Source of the DNA: Microbispora catharanthi
Lineage (GTDB): Bacteria > Actinomycetota > Actinomycetes > Streptosporangiales > Streptosporangiaceae
Reading direction: 5' to 3'
Length of the DNA stretch: 64,000 nt
Assembly: GCF_006334915.2 (NCBI RefSeq)
Contig: NZ_VDMA02000029.1
Location: forward strand, 1-64,000
In this document: positions 15,904 through 24,015 of the stretch, in pieces
Layout: each line of letters starts with the position of its first letter
Numbering within the stretch: position 1 is the first letter of the stretch
Translations under genes and position numbers: made by a program
Notes under the pieces: generated by a model
Told to the model about the DNA's origin: nothing
The model's database searches: none
Seen by the model: only the letters and a program-made list of their open reading frames with translations

Positions 15904-17260
15904 CGCTCCGATGGCGCGCCCGGGGCGGGTGATCAGGGATCGTTACGAGCTGAGGTCCCAGCTCGGCCGCGGCGGCATGGGCACGGTCTGGCTCGCGATG
16001 GACAGGATGCTCGGCCGGCTCGTCGCGCTCAAGGAGGTCCTGCTCACGCCGTACGGCGAGGGGCTCGAGATCCAGCGGGCGAGGGCCCTGCGCGAGGCCC
16101 GGTCGCTGGCCCGGATCAGACATCCCGCGATCGCCGAGATCTACGACGTCTTCGAGGAGGGCGGCTCGCCGTGGATCGTCATGGTCTACGTCGAGGGCGG
16201 CTCCCTGGACGACCTGATCCGGCGGCGGGCGCTGTCCGAGCGCGAGATCGCCGCCCTGGGTCGCGACGTGCTGGCCGGGCTGACGGCCGCACACGCCGCG
16301 CACGTGCTGCACCGTGACGTCAAGCCGGCCAACATCGTGGTGGGCCACGGCGGAAAGGTGGTGCTCGTCGACTTCGGCATCGCGCAGATCGTCGGCGAGA
16401 GCGGGCTCACGTCGCACAGCATCATGCTCGGCACCACGGAGTTCATGGCGCCGGAGCGGATCGACGCGCGTGCGGTGGGACCCGCCGCCGACCTGTGGTC
16501 GCTCGGCGTCACGTTCTTCTGCGCGCTGGAAGGCTACTCGCCCTTCCGGCGGGACAACGCCTACGCGACCGTGCACGCCGTCTGCAACGACGACCTTCCG
16601 CCGCCTCGCCGCCGCGGACCGCTGTACGACGTGATCGCGGGGCTGCTCAGGAAGGACCCCGCGCTCCGGATGGGGGCGGCCGAACTCGACCGCCGGTTGG
16701 CGGTGATCGCCGCCCCGCCTCGGCTGGAGCCGCCGGTCCAGAAGCCGCGGTCCAGGCCGCCGGTCGAGAGGCCGCGACCCCAGCGGCAACCCGCCCGGCC
16801 GCCGTCGCCGCACACTTCCTTACGCAGTGTGGCCGCGGCGCTCGCCGCGATGGCGCCCGGTGCCGCCGGGCGGGCGTTGGACGCCATGGCCGGCGATCCG
16901 TCCCGGGCGGCCGGTGTGCTGGCCCTGCTGCCGTCCGATCAGGCCGGGCGGGCGGTCGGTCACATGACCGCGGGGGGAGCGGCCGCGCTGCTGCGGCAGC
17001 TGCCCGCGAGCCGGGGCGCGAGCATACTGGCGGACGTCCCCGACCGGGTCGCCGCGGACATCCTCAACGCGCTCGGCGTCACCCCCGCCGCGGTCCGGCT
17101 GGTCGAGGCGATGACGACCCGGCGGGCCCGGCAGGTGCTGGAGTACGTGCCGCCGCCGGTCACCGCGGCCCTGCTCCGGGCGACCACGGACGGCCGCGCG
17201 GAGCGCCTTCTGGCCGGGCTCAGCCCCGCCGTACGCGCCCAGATCGCCATCGCCGAGTGA
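15893..17260 (+). CDS. Serine/threonine protein kinase with MgtE-N-like tail
   Basis: A 455-aa soluble Hanks-type kinase. It has the glycine loop LGRGGMGTVWLA (24-35), Lys47, catalytic HRDVKPAN (140-147), DFG (160-162) and the APE-like MAPE (185-188). The catalytic domain ends near 275. A Pro/Arg linker leads to three to four short helical repeats (around 308-455; LAAMAPGAAGRALDAM, VLALLPSDQAGRAV) resembling the MgtE N-terminal superhelix. No membrane helix or PASTA domain is present. The ATG at 15893 overlaps the DUF4407 stop, so the two are co-translated. It probably phosphorylates the DUF4407 tail or GTPase-module components. Confidence 0.85.
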   Translation: MTTDAPMARPGRVIRDRYELRSQLGRGGMGTVWLAMDRMLGRLVALKEVLLTPYGEGLEIQRARALREARSLARIRHPAIAEIYDVFEEGGSPWIVMVYVEGGSLDDLIRRRALSEREIAALGRDVLAGLTAAHAAHVLHRDVKPANIVVGHGGKVVLVDFGIAQIVGESGLTSHSIMLGTTEFMAPERIDARAVGPAADLWSLGVTFFCALEGYSPFRRDNAYATVHAVCNDDLPPPRRRGPLYDVIAGLLRKDPALRMGAAELDRRLAVIAAPPRLEPPVQKPRSRPPVERPRPQRQPARPPSPHTSLRSVAAALAAMAPGAAGRALDAMAGDPSRAAGVLALLPSDQAGRAVGHMTAGGAAALLRQLPASRGASILADVPDRVAADILNALGVTPAAVRLVEAMTTRRARQVLEYVPPPVTAALLRATTDGRAERLLAGLSPAVRAQIAIAE

Positions 17261-17272
17261 ACCCTGCGACGA

Positions 17273-17304
17273 GGGCCCGGCGGACACGCGCGTCCGCCGG
17301 GCCC
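17273..17304. terminator. Bidirectional hairpin between convergent kinase and subtilase genes
   Basis: GGGCCCGGCGGAC (17273-17285) and GTCCGCCGGGCCC (17292-17304) form a perfect 13-bp stem with a 6-nt loop in the 63-bp convergent gap. There is no clear U-tract, as is common in actinobacteria. Confidence 0.8.
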
Positions 17305-17323
17305 CGGAAGCCTCCCGGAAATC

Positions 17324-20300
17324 CTACTGAACGGTGATCTTGTCGACCTCGACCGTGATGCCCTTCACCTGGGGAGTGGAGGTGCCGGTCGTGACGGTGC
17401 CGGTGCCCGACGACACGCCCTTGACCTTGAAGGAGTAGGTGAGCGTGCCGCCGGGGGCGCCCGGCGTGCTGGTGATCCGGTAGTCCTGCGTCGGCGGGCC
17501 GCTGATCTGGCTGCCTGCGGTGCCGTCCGCGTTCTCGGCGCCGACGGTCAGGCCGTAGACCGCCCCCGGGTCACCGGGCAGGTTGCCCGGGTCGTAGGCG
17601 TACGAGATGTCCTCGGCGCCGCCCAGCCCGATCCACTGCTGGAAGACCTTGAGGCTGTTCGTGCCGTACAGGTAGACCTGCCACTCGACGACGAGCCACC
17701 TGTTCACCCCGTCGGTCAGGCTGGCGACGTAGACGCCGGGGGCGCCCGCGCCGTTCAGATCGGTCCAGTACGACGCGAGCACGCCGTTCGGCGGCGTGGT
17801 GTCGGGGAGCGTCTGCGGCGCGAGCTGGATGTCCGCCGAGCCGTTCGTGCCGCCCGCGACCGTGTAGCCGTCGGAGACGACGCCGATCCTGTTGTACGTA
17901 CGACCGGCGTAGGTGAAGGCCGGGACGTTGAAGTTCAGCGCCTCCTCGTCGCCGATGGGGGTGGGGGCGATGCCGAAGGCCGAGAGCGGCAGGTAGCCCG
18001 CCGGGGTCTCACCGGGCGCGATGCTCGGCTTGTCCGGCTGCCTGCCCGCCAGCGTGCCCCTGGCCGTCACGACCTGGCTGCCGATCGTGGTCGCGCCCGT
18101 CGCGCCGGTGAGCCGCAGCTTCGCGTCCAGCGTGCTGAGCGCGGTGACGTCGGTGTCCTCCAGGGTGTTGTTCTGGACCGTGACCGTGCAGGTGGACTCG
18201 CCCGCGTTCTTGGCGATGGTGCTCGGGGCGCAGGTCTGGTCGATCGGCACGGCGCCCTCCTGCCGGTAGAAGGCCACCGGGAGGTGCTGCTCCCGCTTGC
18301 CGCCGACCTGCTTGAGGTTCACCTGGCCGAAGTACTGCCCGTCGGGCAGGTCAGGCGCGGTGATCACCACGGTGATCTTCTGGCTCTTGCCCGGCTTCAC
18401 GGTGAACAGGGGCGGCAGCACCGTGATGTTCGCCCCGCTGACGGTGGTGCCCGTCACCGAGTAGACCAGCGTCTTTCCTGTCGCGTTGACGAGCGTGCGC
18501 TTGGCGCTGATCACACCCGGCATGACGGGCGCGTTGACCGACGGCAGGTTGAGGTCGATCCGGTTCATCGGGTCGGCGGCCGAGGCGGCGTAGTTCGCCG
18601 CGGTCTCGTCGAGAGTCAGTCCGGGGTCGCCCGCCTTGGTCAGGTCGATACGGCCACCGCCGTAGTCGAACGGATCGGCCGGGGTGGTCCGGTCCTGCTT
18701 GGTGACCTTCGTCGTCGCGGTGGTCTCCAGGGCCGACTTGACCTGGCCCGGCGTCCAGTCGGGGTGCAGCGCGAACACGAGCGCGCCCGCGCCCGCGACG
18801 TGCGGCGACGACATCGAGGTGCCGGCGATCACCTGGTAGAGGTTGCCCGGGGGGCCTTCCAGCGGCGACTCGGGGGTCGGGGTGTTGCCCGCCAGGATGT
18901 GCAGGCCGGGCGCGGTGACGTCCGGCTTGAGGAAGTCGCCGCCCGGGCCGCGCGAGGAGAACGTCGTCATCGCGTCGCCCTGCCAGGTGGTCTTCTCGCC
19001 CTGGGTGAAGCTCGCCGTGCCGCCCGGGTGCGCGCTCAGCCAGGCGAGCAGCACGTCGGTCTCCGGCTTGTCGATGTGGACCGTCGGCAGCCAGTGGTTG
19101 TCGGTCATGACGTCGAGCGGCGTGGAGTTGTAGAGGATCATCCCCGCGGCGCCGCCCTGCTTGACCGCGAATCCCTTGAGCACCCGGTTGGGGCCGCGCT
19201 CACAGGCGACGATCTTTCCGGCGAACAGCCCCGGGGGCGCCGGGTTGACGCACAGCGGGTCGTTGTACGGCGGGGCCGACGCGAGCACCACGGGCAGCGG
19301 CGACGAGACGCCCTGCGTGATCGACGCGCCCTTGATCGACGGCCCGCCGGTCAGCGTGATCGTCGACTGGTAGGTGCGGCTCTGCGTCGAGGCCGCCACC
19401 GTGGTCACCCACGGGCCGCGGTGGTCGGTCGTGCCGGCGCCCGGTCCCGAGTTGCCCGCCGAGGCCGACACGAACACGCCCGCCGCGTACGCGTCGAGGA
19501 ACGCGAGCTCGACCGGGTCGCTGTAGGGGTCGGCGCCGCCGCCGACCGAGAAGTTGATCACCTTGACGCCGTCGGCGATGGCCTGCGCGACCGCGGCCGC
19601 CGAGTCGGACTGGTAACAGCCCTCCGCGCCGCAGACCTTGTAGACCGCGACGTGGGCCGCGGGCGCGATGCCGTGGATCGCGCCGCGGTCGACGCCGAGC
19701 GGGTCGGCGTGGTCGACCGGCCCGCCCGCCGACGTGGTGGCGGTGTGCGTCCCGTGGCCGTTGGAGTCACGGGCGCTGTCCCCGTAGACCTCTCCGCCCA
19801 CCACGGCGTTGTAGGTCTCCAGGAACGGCTGGCCGGAGATCAGCTTGTGGTTGCACTGGTAGGGGTCGGCCGCCGGCGTCAGCGGGTTGTCGCCGAAGTC
19901 GCACGTACGCGGGGTGCCGTCCGCCTTCGGCGGGGGAGCCGGGAGCGTTCCCGGGTCGGCGAACGACGGGTGCTCCGGCCACGCGCCGGTGTCGAGGATG
20001 CCGACGATGACGCCCTTGCCCGACGACTTCGCGCCGCCGAGCTGGTTGTAGACGGTGGTCGCGCCGATGAACTCGGGACTGGAGTCGGTGAGGGGCTGCT
20101 CCCGCCTGTCCTCCTGCACGGCCGCCACGCCGGGCAGCTTCAACAGGTCGGCGGCCTTGTCGGCGGGCAGTGTCAGGGCGACGCCGCCGTAGACCGTGCG
20201 GAGCTTCTGCCCCACCTTGACGCCGGGGATCTTCTTGCCCAGCTCACTGAGGAAGGTGTTCTCGATGCCCTCGATGTGCTTCTGGTACTTCGCCGCGTCG

Positions 20301-20653
20301 CCGCTCTTCAGGTTGAGCGACTTCCCGGTGACCGACGGGCTGGTGCCGGGGAGTCCCGGCAGGCCGCCCTTGTAGGCCGCGAGCGCGTCGTAGTCGAGCT
20401 TCACGACGACGCTCGTCCGCTCCGGCGACTTCGAGGCGAGCAGCGCCGTGTCGCTCTTGGCGAGCCGGCCGCTGGCCGACTTGGCGCCCTGGACGCGCTC
20501 GGCGCCCGTCACGGCCGTGGCGCTCCACGACCTCGACGGGGTGGGGGTGGGGTCCGCGGCGGCGGAGGCCGCCGGGATCATCGCTGTCATGAGGCCGAGG
20601 CCGGCGACGATCGCTGTGGTCCGTACGTAGGCAGGTGGGGGCTTCTTCGACAC
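17324..20653 (-). CDS. Secreted subtilisin-like serine protease (S8 family)
   Basis: A 1109-aa extracellular protease. Signal peptide around 1-32; inhibitor I9 propeptide around 78-188; S8 domain from about 200 to 660 with catalytic Asp221 (GILDTG), His300 (NGHGTHTA) and Ser613 (GTSMSSPHVAG), and oxyanion Asn401. A protease-associated insert lies around 450-560. The C-terminus (around 690-1109) has Fn3-like and beta-sandwich modules. GTG 20653 is chosen because GGAGGTG precedes it; an ATG-in-frame extension to 20722 would disrupt the signal peptide. It probably degrades extracellular protein. A hairpin with 8-bp arms (20761-20781) lies upstream. Confidence 0.9.
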   Translation of the reverse strand: MSKKPPPAYVRTTAIVAGLGLMTAMIPAASAAADPTPTPSRSWSATAVTGAERVQGAKSASGRLAKSDTALLASKSPERTSVVVKLDYDALAAYKGGLPGLPGTSPSVTGKSLNLKSGDAAKYQKHIEGIENTFLSELGKKIPGVKVGQKLRTVYGGVALTLPADKAADLLKLPGVAAVQEDRREQPLTDSSPEFIGATTVYNQLGGAKSSGKGVIVGILDTGAWPEHPSFADPGTLPAPPPKADGTPRTCDFGDNPLTPAADPYQCNHKLISGQPFLETYNAVVGGEVYGDSARDSNGHGTHTATTSAGGPVDHADPLGVDRGAIHGIAPAAHVAVYKVCGAEGCYQSDSAAAVAQAIADGVKVINFSVGGGADPYSDPVELAFLDAYAAGVFVSASAGNSGPGAGTTDHRGPWVTTVAASTQSRTYQSTITLTGGPSIKGASITQGVSSPLPVVLASAPPYNDPLCVNPAPPGLFAGKIVACERGPNRVLKGFAVKQGGAAGMILYNSTPLDVMTDNHWLPTVHIDKPETDVLLAWLSAHPGGTASFTQGEKTTWQGDAMTTFSSRGPGGDFLKPDVTAPGLHILAGNTPTPESPLEGPPGNLYQVIAGTSMSSPHVAGAGALVFALHPDWTPGQVKSALETTATTKVTKQDRTTPADPFDYGGGRIDLTKAGDPGLTLDETAANYAASAADPMNRIDLNLPSVNAPVMPGVISAKRTLVNATGKTLVYSVTGTTVSGANITVLPPLFTVKPGKSQKITVVITAPDLPDGQYFGQVNLKQVGGKREQHLPVAFYRQEGAVPIDQTCAPSTIAKNAGESTCTVTVQNNTLEDTDVTALSTLDAKLRLTGATGATTIGSQVVTARGTLAGRQPDKPSIAPGETPAGYLPLSAFGIAPTPIGDEEALNFNVPAFTYAGRTYNRIGVVSDGYTVAGGTNGSADIQLAPQTLPDTTPPNGVLASYWTDLNGAGAPGVYVASLTDGVNRWLVVEWQVYLYGTNSLKVFQQWIGLGGAEDISYAYDPGNLPGDPGAVYGLTVGAENADGTAGSQISGPPTQDYRITSTPGAPGGTLTYSFKVKGVSSGTGTVTTGTSTPQVKGITVEVDKITVQ

Positions 20654-20876
20654 GGCACCTCCATGGAGACCTGTCAGGCCTCGCCGTCCAGGGCGTGGAG
20701 GAGCCGCGCCGCCCACGGGCATGGGAGGGCAGGGCCCTCCCCGTTGGGCGACGAGCGAACGGCCACCCGAGACGGGTGGCCGAAGCTGACTCGGAGTTTA
20801 ACTAGCGATCGTTTTTCCGGCTAGATCGTTCCATGGAGTGATTTTTTCGCTTACGTGACGGGTGGTTCTGTCCGTC

Positions 20877-21599
20877 TCAGGAAACGGTGATGTCTTCGAG
20901 GCGGACCGACACGACGAGGGGGTCGGGGACCCTGGCGTTGTTCTCGTCGCGGCCGTAGATCATGCGGATGGCCGGGATGACCAGCCCCGACACCTCCCGA
21001 TGGCCGGAGATGTAGTGCGCGCTCGGCACGCCGCCGGCGACGTCCACCGTGTAGTCGCGGCGGCGGAGCAGGCCGTCGGCGTCGACGTACAGGACCTGCT
21101 CGGCGCTGTGCGTGGCGATGTCCGAGGGATAGGTCACCTTCAGCCGGCGGAACTTCTCGCCGTCCTCGGTCCACGGCTCGATCTCCTCGGTCCGTACGCC
21201 CGGGAACGTCAGGGAGATCGGCTCGGTCAGGTAGGTCCACATGGCGTAGCCGGTGAAGTAGGCGAGTTGCGGCGCGTTCCAGGGCGTCGTCAGCTCGTGT
21301 CCGGCGAAGGACGCACGCGGGTTCCGCAGTTCCTCGACCACCTCGCCCTCGGTCGTCTCGATCGCGATGCGGTCCGGGGTGAACGCGGTGCGCCGGTCCT
21401 CGCCCAGGAAGGGCGTGTGGCTGGTGAACTGGCGGTGCAGGTCGACGGTCACCGTGACGCCGTCGACGGCGCCGGGGTGTCCCTTCAACGGCCACAGGGC
21501 GCCGTCGGAGAACTGCCGGGCCGAGATGCGCCGGGCCTCCCGCCATCGGGCCGGGCCGCCGTGGGCCTCCAGCACGGTCGTCAGCAGGTCGGTCATCAT
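20877..21599 (-). CDS. Hypothetical protein under TetR control
   Basis: A 240-aa soluble protein beginning MMTDLLTTVLEAHGGPARWR. An AAGGAGTCC ribosome site precedes the ATG at 21599. It is rich in beta-strands with alternating charge (SLTFPGVRTEEIEPWTEDG, VLYVDADGLLRRRDYTVDV), recalling LolA/LppX-like lipocalin folds, but no lipobox or signal peptide is present. A match to the TetR operator lies 17 bp upstream, so it is probably induced together with the TetR and TDT genes. No enzymatic motif is recognisable. Confidence 0.7.
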   Translation of the reverse strand: MMTDLLTTVLEAHGGPARWREARRISARQFSDGALWPLKGHPGAVDGVTVTVDLHRQFTSHTPFLGEDRRTAFTPDRIAIETTEGEVVEELRNPRASFAGHELTTPWNAPQLAYFTGYAMWTYLTEPISLTFPGVRTEEIEPWTEDGEKFRRLKVTYPSDIATHSAEQVLYVDADGLLRRRDYTVDVAGGVPSAHYISGHREVSGLVIPAIRMIYGRDENNARVPDPLVVSVRLEDITVS

Positions 21600-21615
21600 G
21601 GACTCCTTATCAAGG

Positions 21616-21629
21616 TGACTGGTCGTCTT
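21616..21629 (-). promoter_or_regulatory. TetR operator site 1
   Basis: AAGACGACCAGTCA on the minus strand, 17 bp before the hypothetical gene at 21599. It matches operator sites 2 and 3 at 12-13 of 14 positions. Confidence 0.6.
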
Positions 21630-21675
21630 CAATAGGGGAAGTTGCCCGCACATGCCGGCCGGGCTCTCGGTAAGG

Positions 21676-22245
21676 TCAGGCGCGCAACGCGTCGAGGGCG
21701 ATCTCGAGCTGCTCCGCGACGACGGACTGATCGCCGATGGTCTTGGCGCGCAGGGTGGCGCCCTCGAACGAGTCGATCAGGAAGGCCGCCAGCGTCCTCG
21801 CCGGACGGGCCGAGGTGATCTCGCCGGCCTCCTGGCCCTCACGCACCGTGCGGGCCACCTCCTCGGTCCAGTCCTCGAGGATCTCGCGGACCGCCGTGCG
21901 CACCTGGTCTCCGGCGCTGCTGCTCTCGCTGGCGAAGGTGCCGAGGAGGCAGCCGAACTCCACGCCGGTCTCGCGGGTGCGGTCGACCATGGCGACGAAG
22001 TGGCCGCGCAGCCGCTCCAGGGCGGGCCCGTCGCCGCTGAGCACGGCGAAGTTCGCGCCGCGTGCGTAGCGCCGCGCGATCTCGACGGCGAGCGCCTGCT
22101 TGCTTTCGAAGTGGTTGTAGAACGACCCCTTGGGGACGCCCGCGGCGCTGGTGATGTCCTGCACGCTCGCGCCGTTGAACCCCTGCCGGCGGAACACGTC
22201 CTCGGCGCTCTCGACCAGCTTGTTCTTCACGCTTACCTGAGGCAT
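21676..22245 (-). CDS. TetR/AcrR-family repressor
   Basis: A 189-aa regulator. HTH motifs are VKNKLVESAEDVFRRQGFNG, then SVQDITSAAGVPKGSFYNHF (residues about 5-45). The C-terminal domain (LLGTFASE, the helix at TLAAFLIDSFEGA) is the TetR_C type seen in repressors that sense electrophiles such as aldehydes or quinones (YcdC/NemR-like); this is inference. ATG 22245 is preceded at 22256-22269 by the same 14-bp operator found before both flanking genes, so it is autoregulated and governs a small local regulon. Confidence 0.88.
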   Translation of the reverse strand: MPQVSVKNKLVESAEDVFRRQGFNGASVQDITSAAGVPKGSFYNHFESKQALAVEIARRYARGANFAVLSGDGPALERLRGHFVAMVDRTRETGVEFGCLLGTFASESSSAGDQVRTAVREILEDWTEEVARTVREGQEAGEITSARPARTLAAFLIDSFEGATLRAKTIGDQSVVAEQLEIALDALRA

Positions 22246-22255
22246 GGCTTCAATA

Positions 22256-22269
22256 TGACCGTTCGTCTT
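22256..22269 (-). promoter_or_regulatory. TetR operator site 2 (autoregulatory)
   Basis: AAGACGAACGGTCA on the minus strand, 11 bp upstream of the tetR ATG. It is positioned for self-repression. Confidence 0.65.
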
Positions 22270-22283
22270 GGAGTTGTCAAAAA

Positions 22284-23258
22284 TCAGGCGGGCTGGACCT
22301 GTTCCGCGTGGCGGCGGCGCGGCAGGCGGAGCAGGGCGAGCGAGCGGACCGCGATGCCGCCGATGATCACCGTCGCCGACGCCGCCACGAGCCAGCCGAG
22401 CGTCGTGTGCAGTGCCGACGGGGTGAGTGTCAGCAGGCGCACGCCGTAGGTCGCGCTCGCGGCCGTAGTGAAGGTGAAGGCCCAGAAGCCGATCACGAAC
22501 GGGATGTGCGCGTACCTGCGGAGCAGGAAGAGGTGGGGCAGCAGCAGCGCGGCGAGGGTGCCGAGCAGCACCTCGTGCGCGGTGTTCAGTTGCGGGCCCG
22601 CGATCGCCCACCAGGCGTTGCCTGCGACGGCGGGCGGCGCGGAGAAGATCGCGAGCGTCGGCATGAGCGGCCCGGGCAGCTCGGGGCCGGTGGCGAACCG
22701 CACGAGGAGGACGGCGCCGATCAGCAGCCAGAAGAGGATGCCCGTGGAGAACAGCGCGGTGGCCACCCCCCGGTGGCCGATGGTCGCGAGGGACTGCGCG
22801 GCGATGAGCGAGGCCGCGACGGTCGGGAGAAGATACCCGCCGTGCAGCGTCGCGGGCTGGCGCGGCGTGGTGAGCATCGAGGCGACGAACCACGCGCCGA
22901 ACACCGCCGCGATCGCGAGCATCGTCCAGACGAGCGCGGCTCCGACGCCCGGGAGGTACGTCGTGAGGTGGGCCGCGAGGAGCGAGCCGGTGGTGGGGGC
23001 GAGCGCGGCGAACGGCCCGAGGACCGGATGCCGCAGGTCCTCGGCGATGTCACCGAGGCGGGTGACCCTCGCGCCATACCGGGCCAGGGTGCCGGCCCAC
23101 AGTGCCGCCGCCGCCACCCAGAGGGCCTCGCCGACCGCGGGCGGAGCGCCGAGCGCGGGGCCGGCCGCCGTCCAGGTGCCCGCGAGTCCGGAGAGTCCGA
23201 AGCCGATGCCGAGGGTGTTGAGGGGGAGCCGGGTGGGGACCGGCGTCGTGCTGGCCAT
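22284..23258 (-). CDS. TDT-family (TehA/Mae1-like) transporter
   Basis: A 324-aa integral membrane protein with about ten hydrophobic helices, the length and topology of the tellurite-resistance/dicarboxylate transporter family. Family-like motifs include LNTLGIGFGLSGLAGTW near the N-terminus, TGILFWLLIGAVLL, and HIPFVIGFWAFTFT in the seventh or eighth helix. The substrate is probably a small anion (dicarboxylate, sulfite or a chloride-like anion) and cannot be fixed from sequence. Its start follows operator site 3 by 62 bp. It lies upstream of the TetR gene on the same strand. Confidence 0.85.
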   Translation of the reverse strand: MASTTPVPTRLPLNTLGIGFGLSGLAGTWTAAGPALGAPPAVGEALWVAAAALWAGTLARYGARVTRLGDIAEDLRHPVLGPFAALAPTTGSLLAAHLTTYLPGVGAALVWTMLAIAAVFGAWFVASMLTTPRQPATLHGGYLLPTVAASLIAAQSLATIGHRGVATALFSTGILFWLLIGAVLLVRFATGPELPGPLMPTLAIFSAPPAVAGNAWWAIAGPQLNTAHEVLLGTLAALLLPHLFLLRRYAHIPFVIGFWAFTFTTAASATYGVRLLTLTPSALHTTLGWLVAASATVIIGGIAVRSLALLRLPRRRHAEQVQPA

Positions 23259-23319
23259 GGTCGGCCTTCTTTCTGTTCGTGCTTCCCGCGCTCTGGGGCG
23301 AGCGACCGAGGAGACAATA

Positions 23320-23333
23320 TGACCGGTCGTCTT
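23320..23333 (-). promoter_or_regulatory. TetR operator site 3
   Basis: AAGACGACCGGTCA on the minus strand, upstream of the TDT transporter. This copy contains a fully self-complementary GACCGGTC core, so it is probably the strongest site. Confidence 0.65.
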
Positions 23334-23366
23334 AAGCTGTCAATGCCGCCCCCTAAGGCGCAGAGT

Positions 23367-23981
23367 TCAGAGGAGGGCGATAAGACGGCCGACGACCCCG
23401 GATTCGAGCACGATCAGCGTGCCGATCCCGACGAAGACGAGCGGGACGAGCCAGTGCCCGAACCGCTCGGCGAACTCGACGACCGTCTTGTGCGAGCCCA
23501 GCCAGGACCCGGCCGCGCACCAGACGGCCACGAGGACGGCGAACACGACCACGGTGAGCAGGGTGGCCGCCGGCCCGATGGTGCGGAACAGCGGCGTGTA
23601 GACGGAGACGTTGTCCGCGCCGTTGGCGACGGTGATGCTCGCGACCGACAGGACGCCGGTGGCCACCGGCGTCGAAGGGGGATCGGCCCCGCCCGACGCA
23701 CGTAGCGCCGCGACCAGTCCGCGTACGCCGAGGGCGAGCGGAACCAGGCCGAGCAGGCCGACCCACCGGTCCGGAATGACGGCGAGGCCGAGGGCGGCGA
23801 CGCCCGACACGACGACGAGCGCGGCGATGCCGGCGTACTGGCCGGTGACGATCTGCCAGGGGCGCGGCCGGCCCTTCGCGCGGGCCGACAGGAACAGCAC
23901 GGTCAGGATGACCACGTCGTCGACGTTGGTGCCCGCGAAGACCGCGCAGGCGGTGCCGAGCGTGGCCGCGATGCCGTCCAT
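23367..23981 (-). CDS. Cadmium resistance (CadD-like) transporter
   Basis: A 204-aa membrane protein with about five to six helices. It has the CadD family signature FAGTNVDDVVILTVLF near residues 15-30, the repeat-like VANGADNVSVYTPLF around 118-132, and GHWLVPLVFVGIGTLIVLES at the C-terminus. CadD proteins give modest Cd2+ resistance or move other cations. The gene is monocistronic, with no CadC or other metal regulator adjacent. Confidence 0.85.
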   Translation of the reverse strand: MDGIAATLGTACAVFAGTNVDDVVILTVLFLSARAKGRPRPWQIVTGQYAGIAALVVVSGVAALGLAVIPDRWVGLLGLVPLALGVRGLVAALRASGGADPPSTPVATGVLSVASITVANGADNVSVYTPLFRTIGPAATLLTVVVFAVLVAVWCAAGSWLGSHKTVVEFAERFGHWLVPLVFVGIGTLIVLESGVVGRLIALL

Positions 23982-24015
23982 GGCCGGTCAGCATAGGAGT
24001 TCACGAGCGTCGTGG

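Noticed and set aside
20761-20781. Hairpin GGCCACCC-gagac-GGGTGGCC as a terminator
   Set aside because: It lies upstream of the subtilase start and downstream of a minus-strand gene's start region; direction is ambiguous and no U-tract is present, so it is only mentioned as a structure.
18284-20824. 846-codon plus-strand open frame opposite the subtilase
   Set aside because: Antisense shadow of a GC-rich gene: Arg/Gly/Val-rich translation with no domains, fully overlapped by the well-supported S8 protease.
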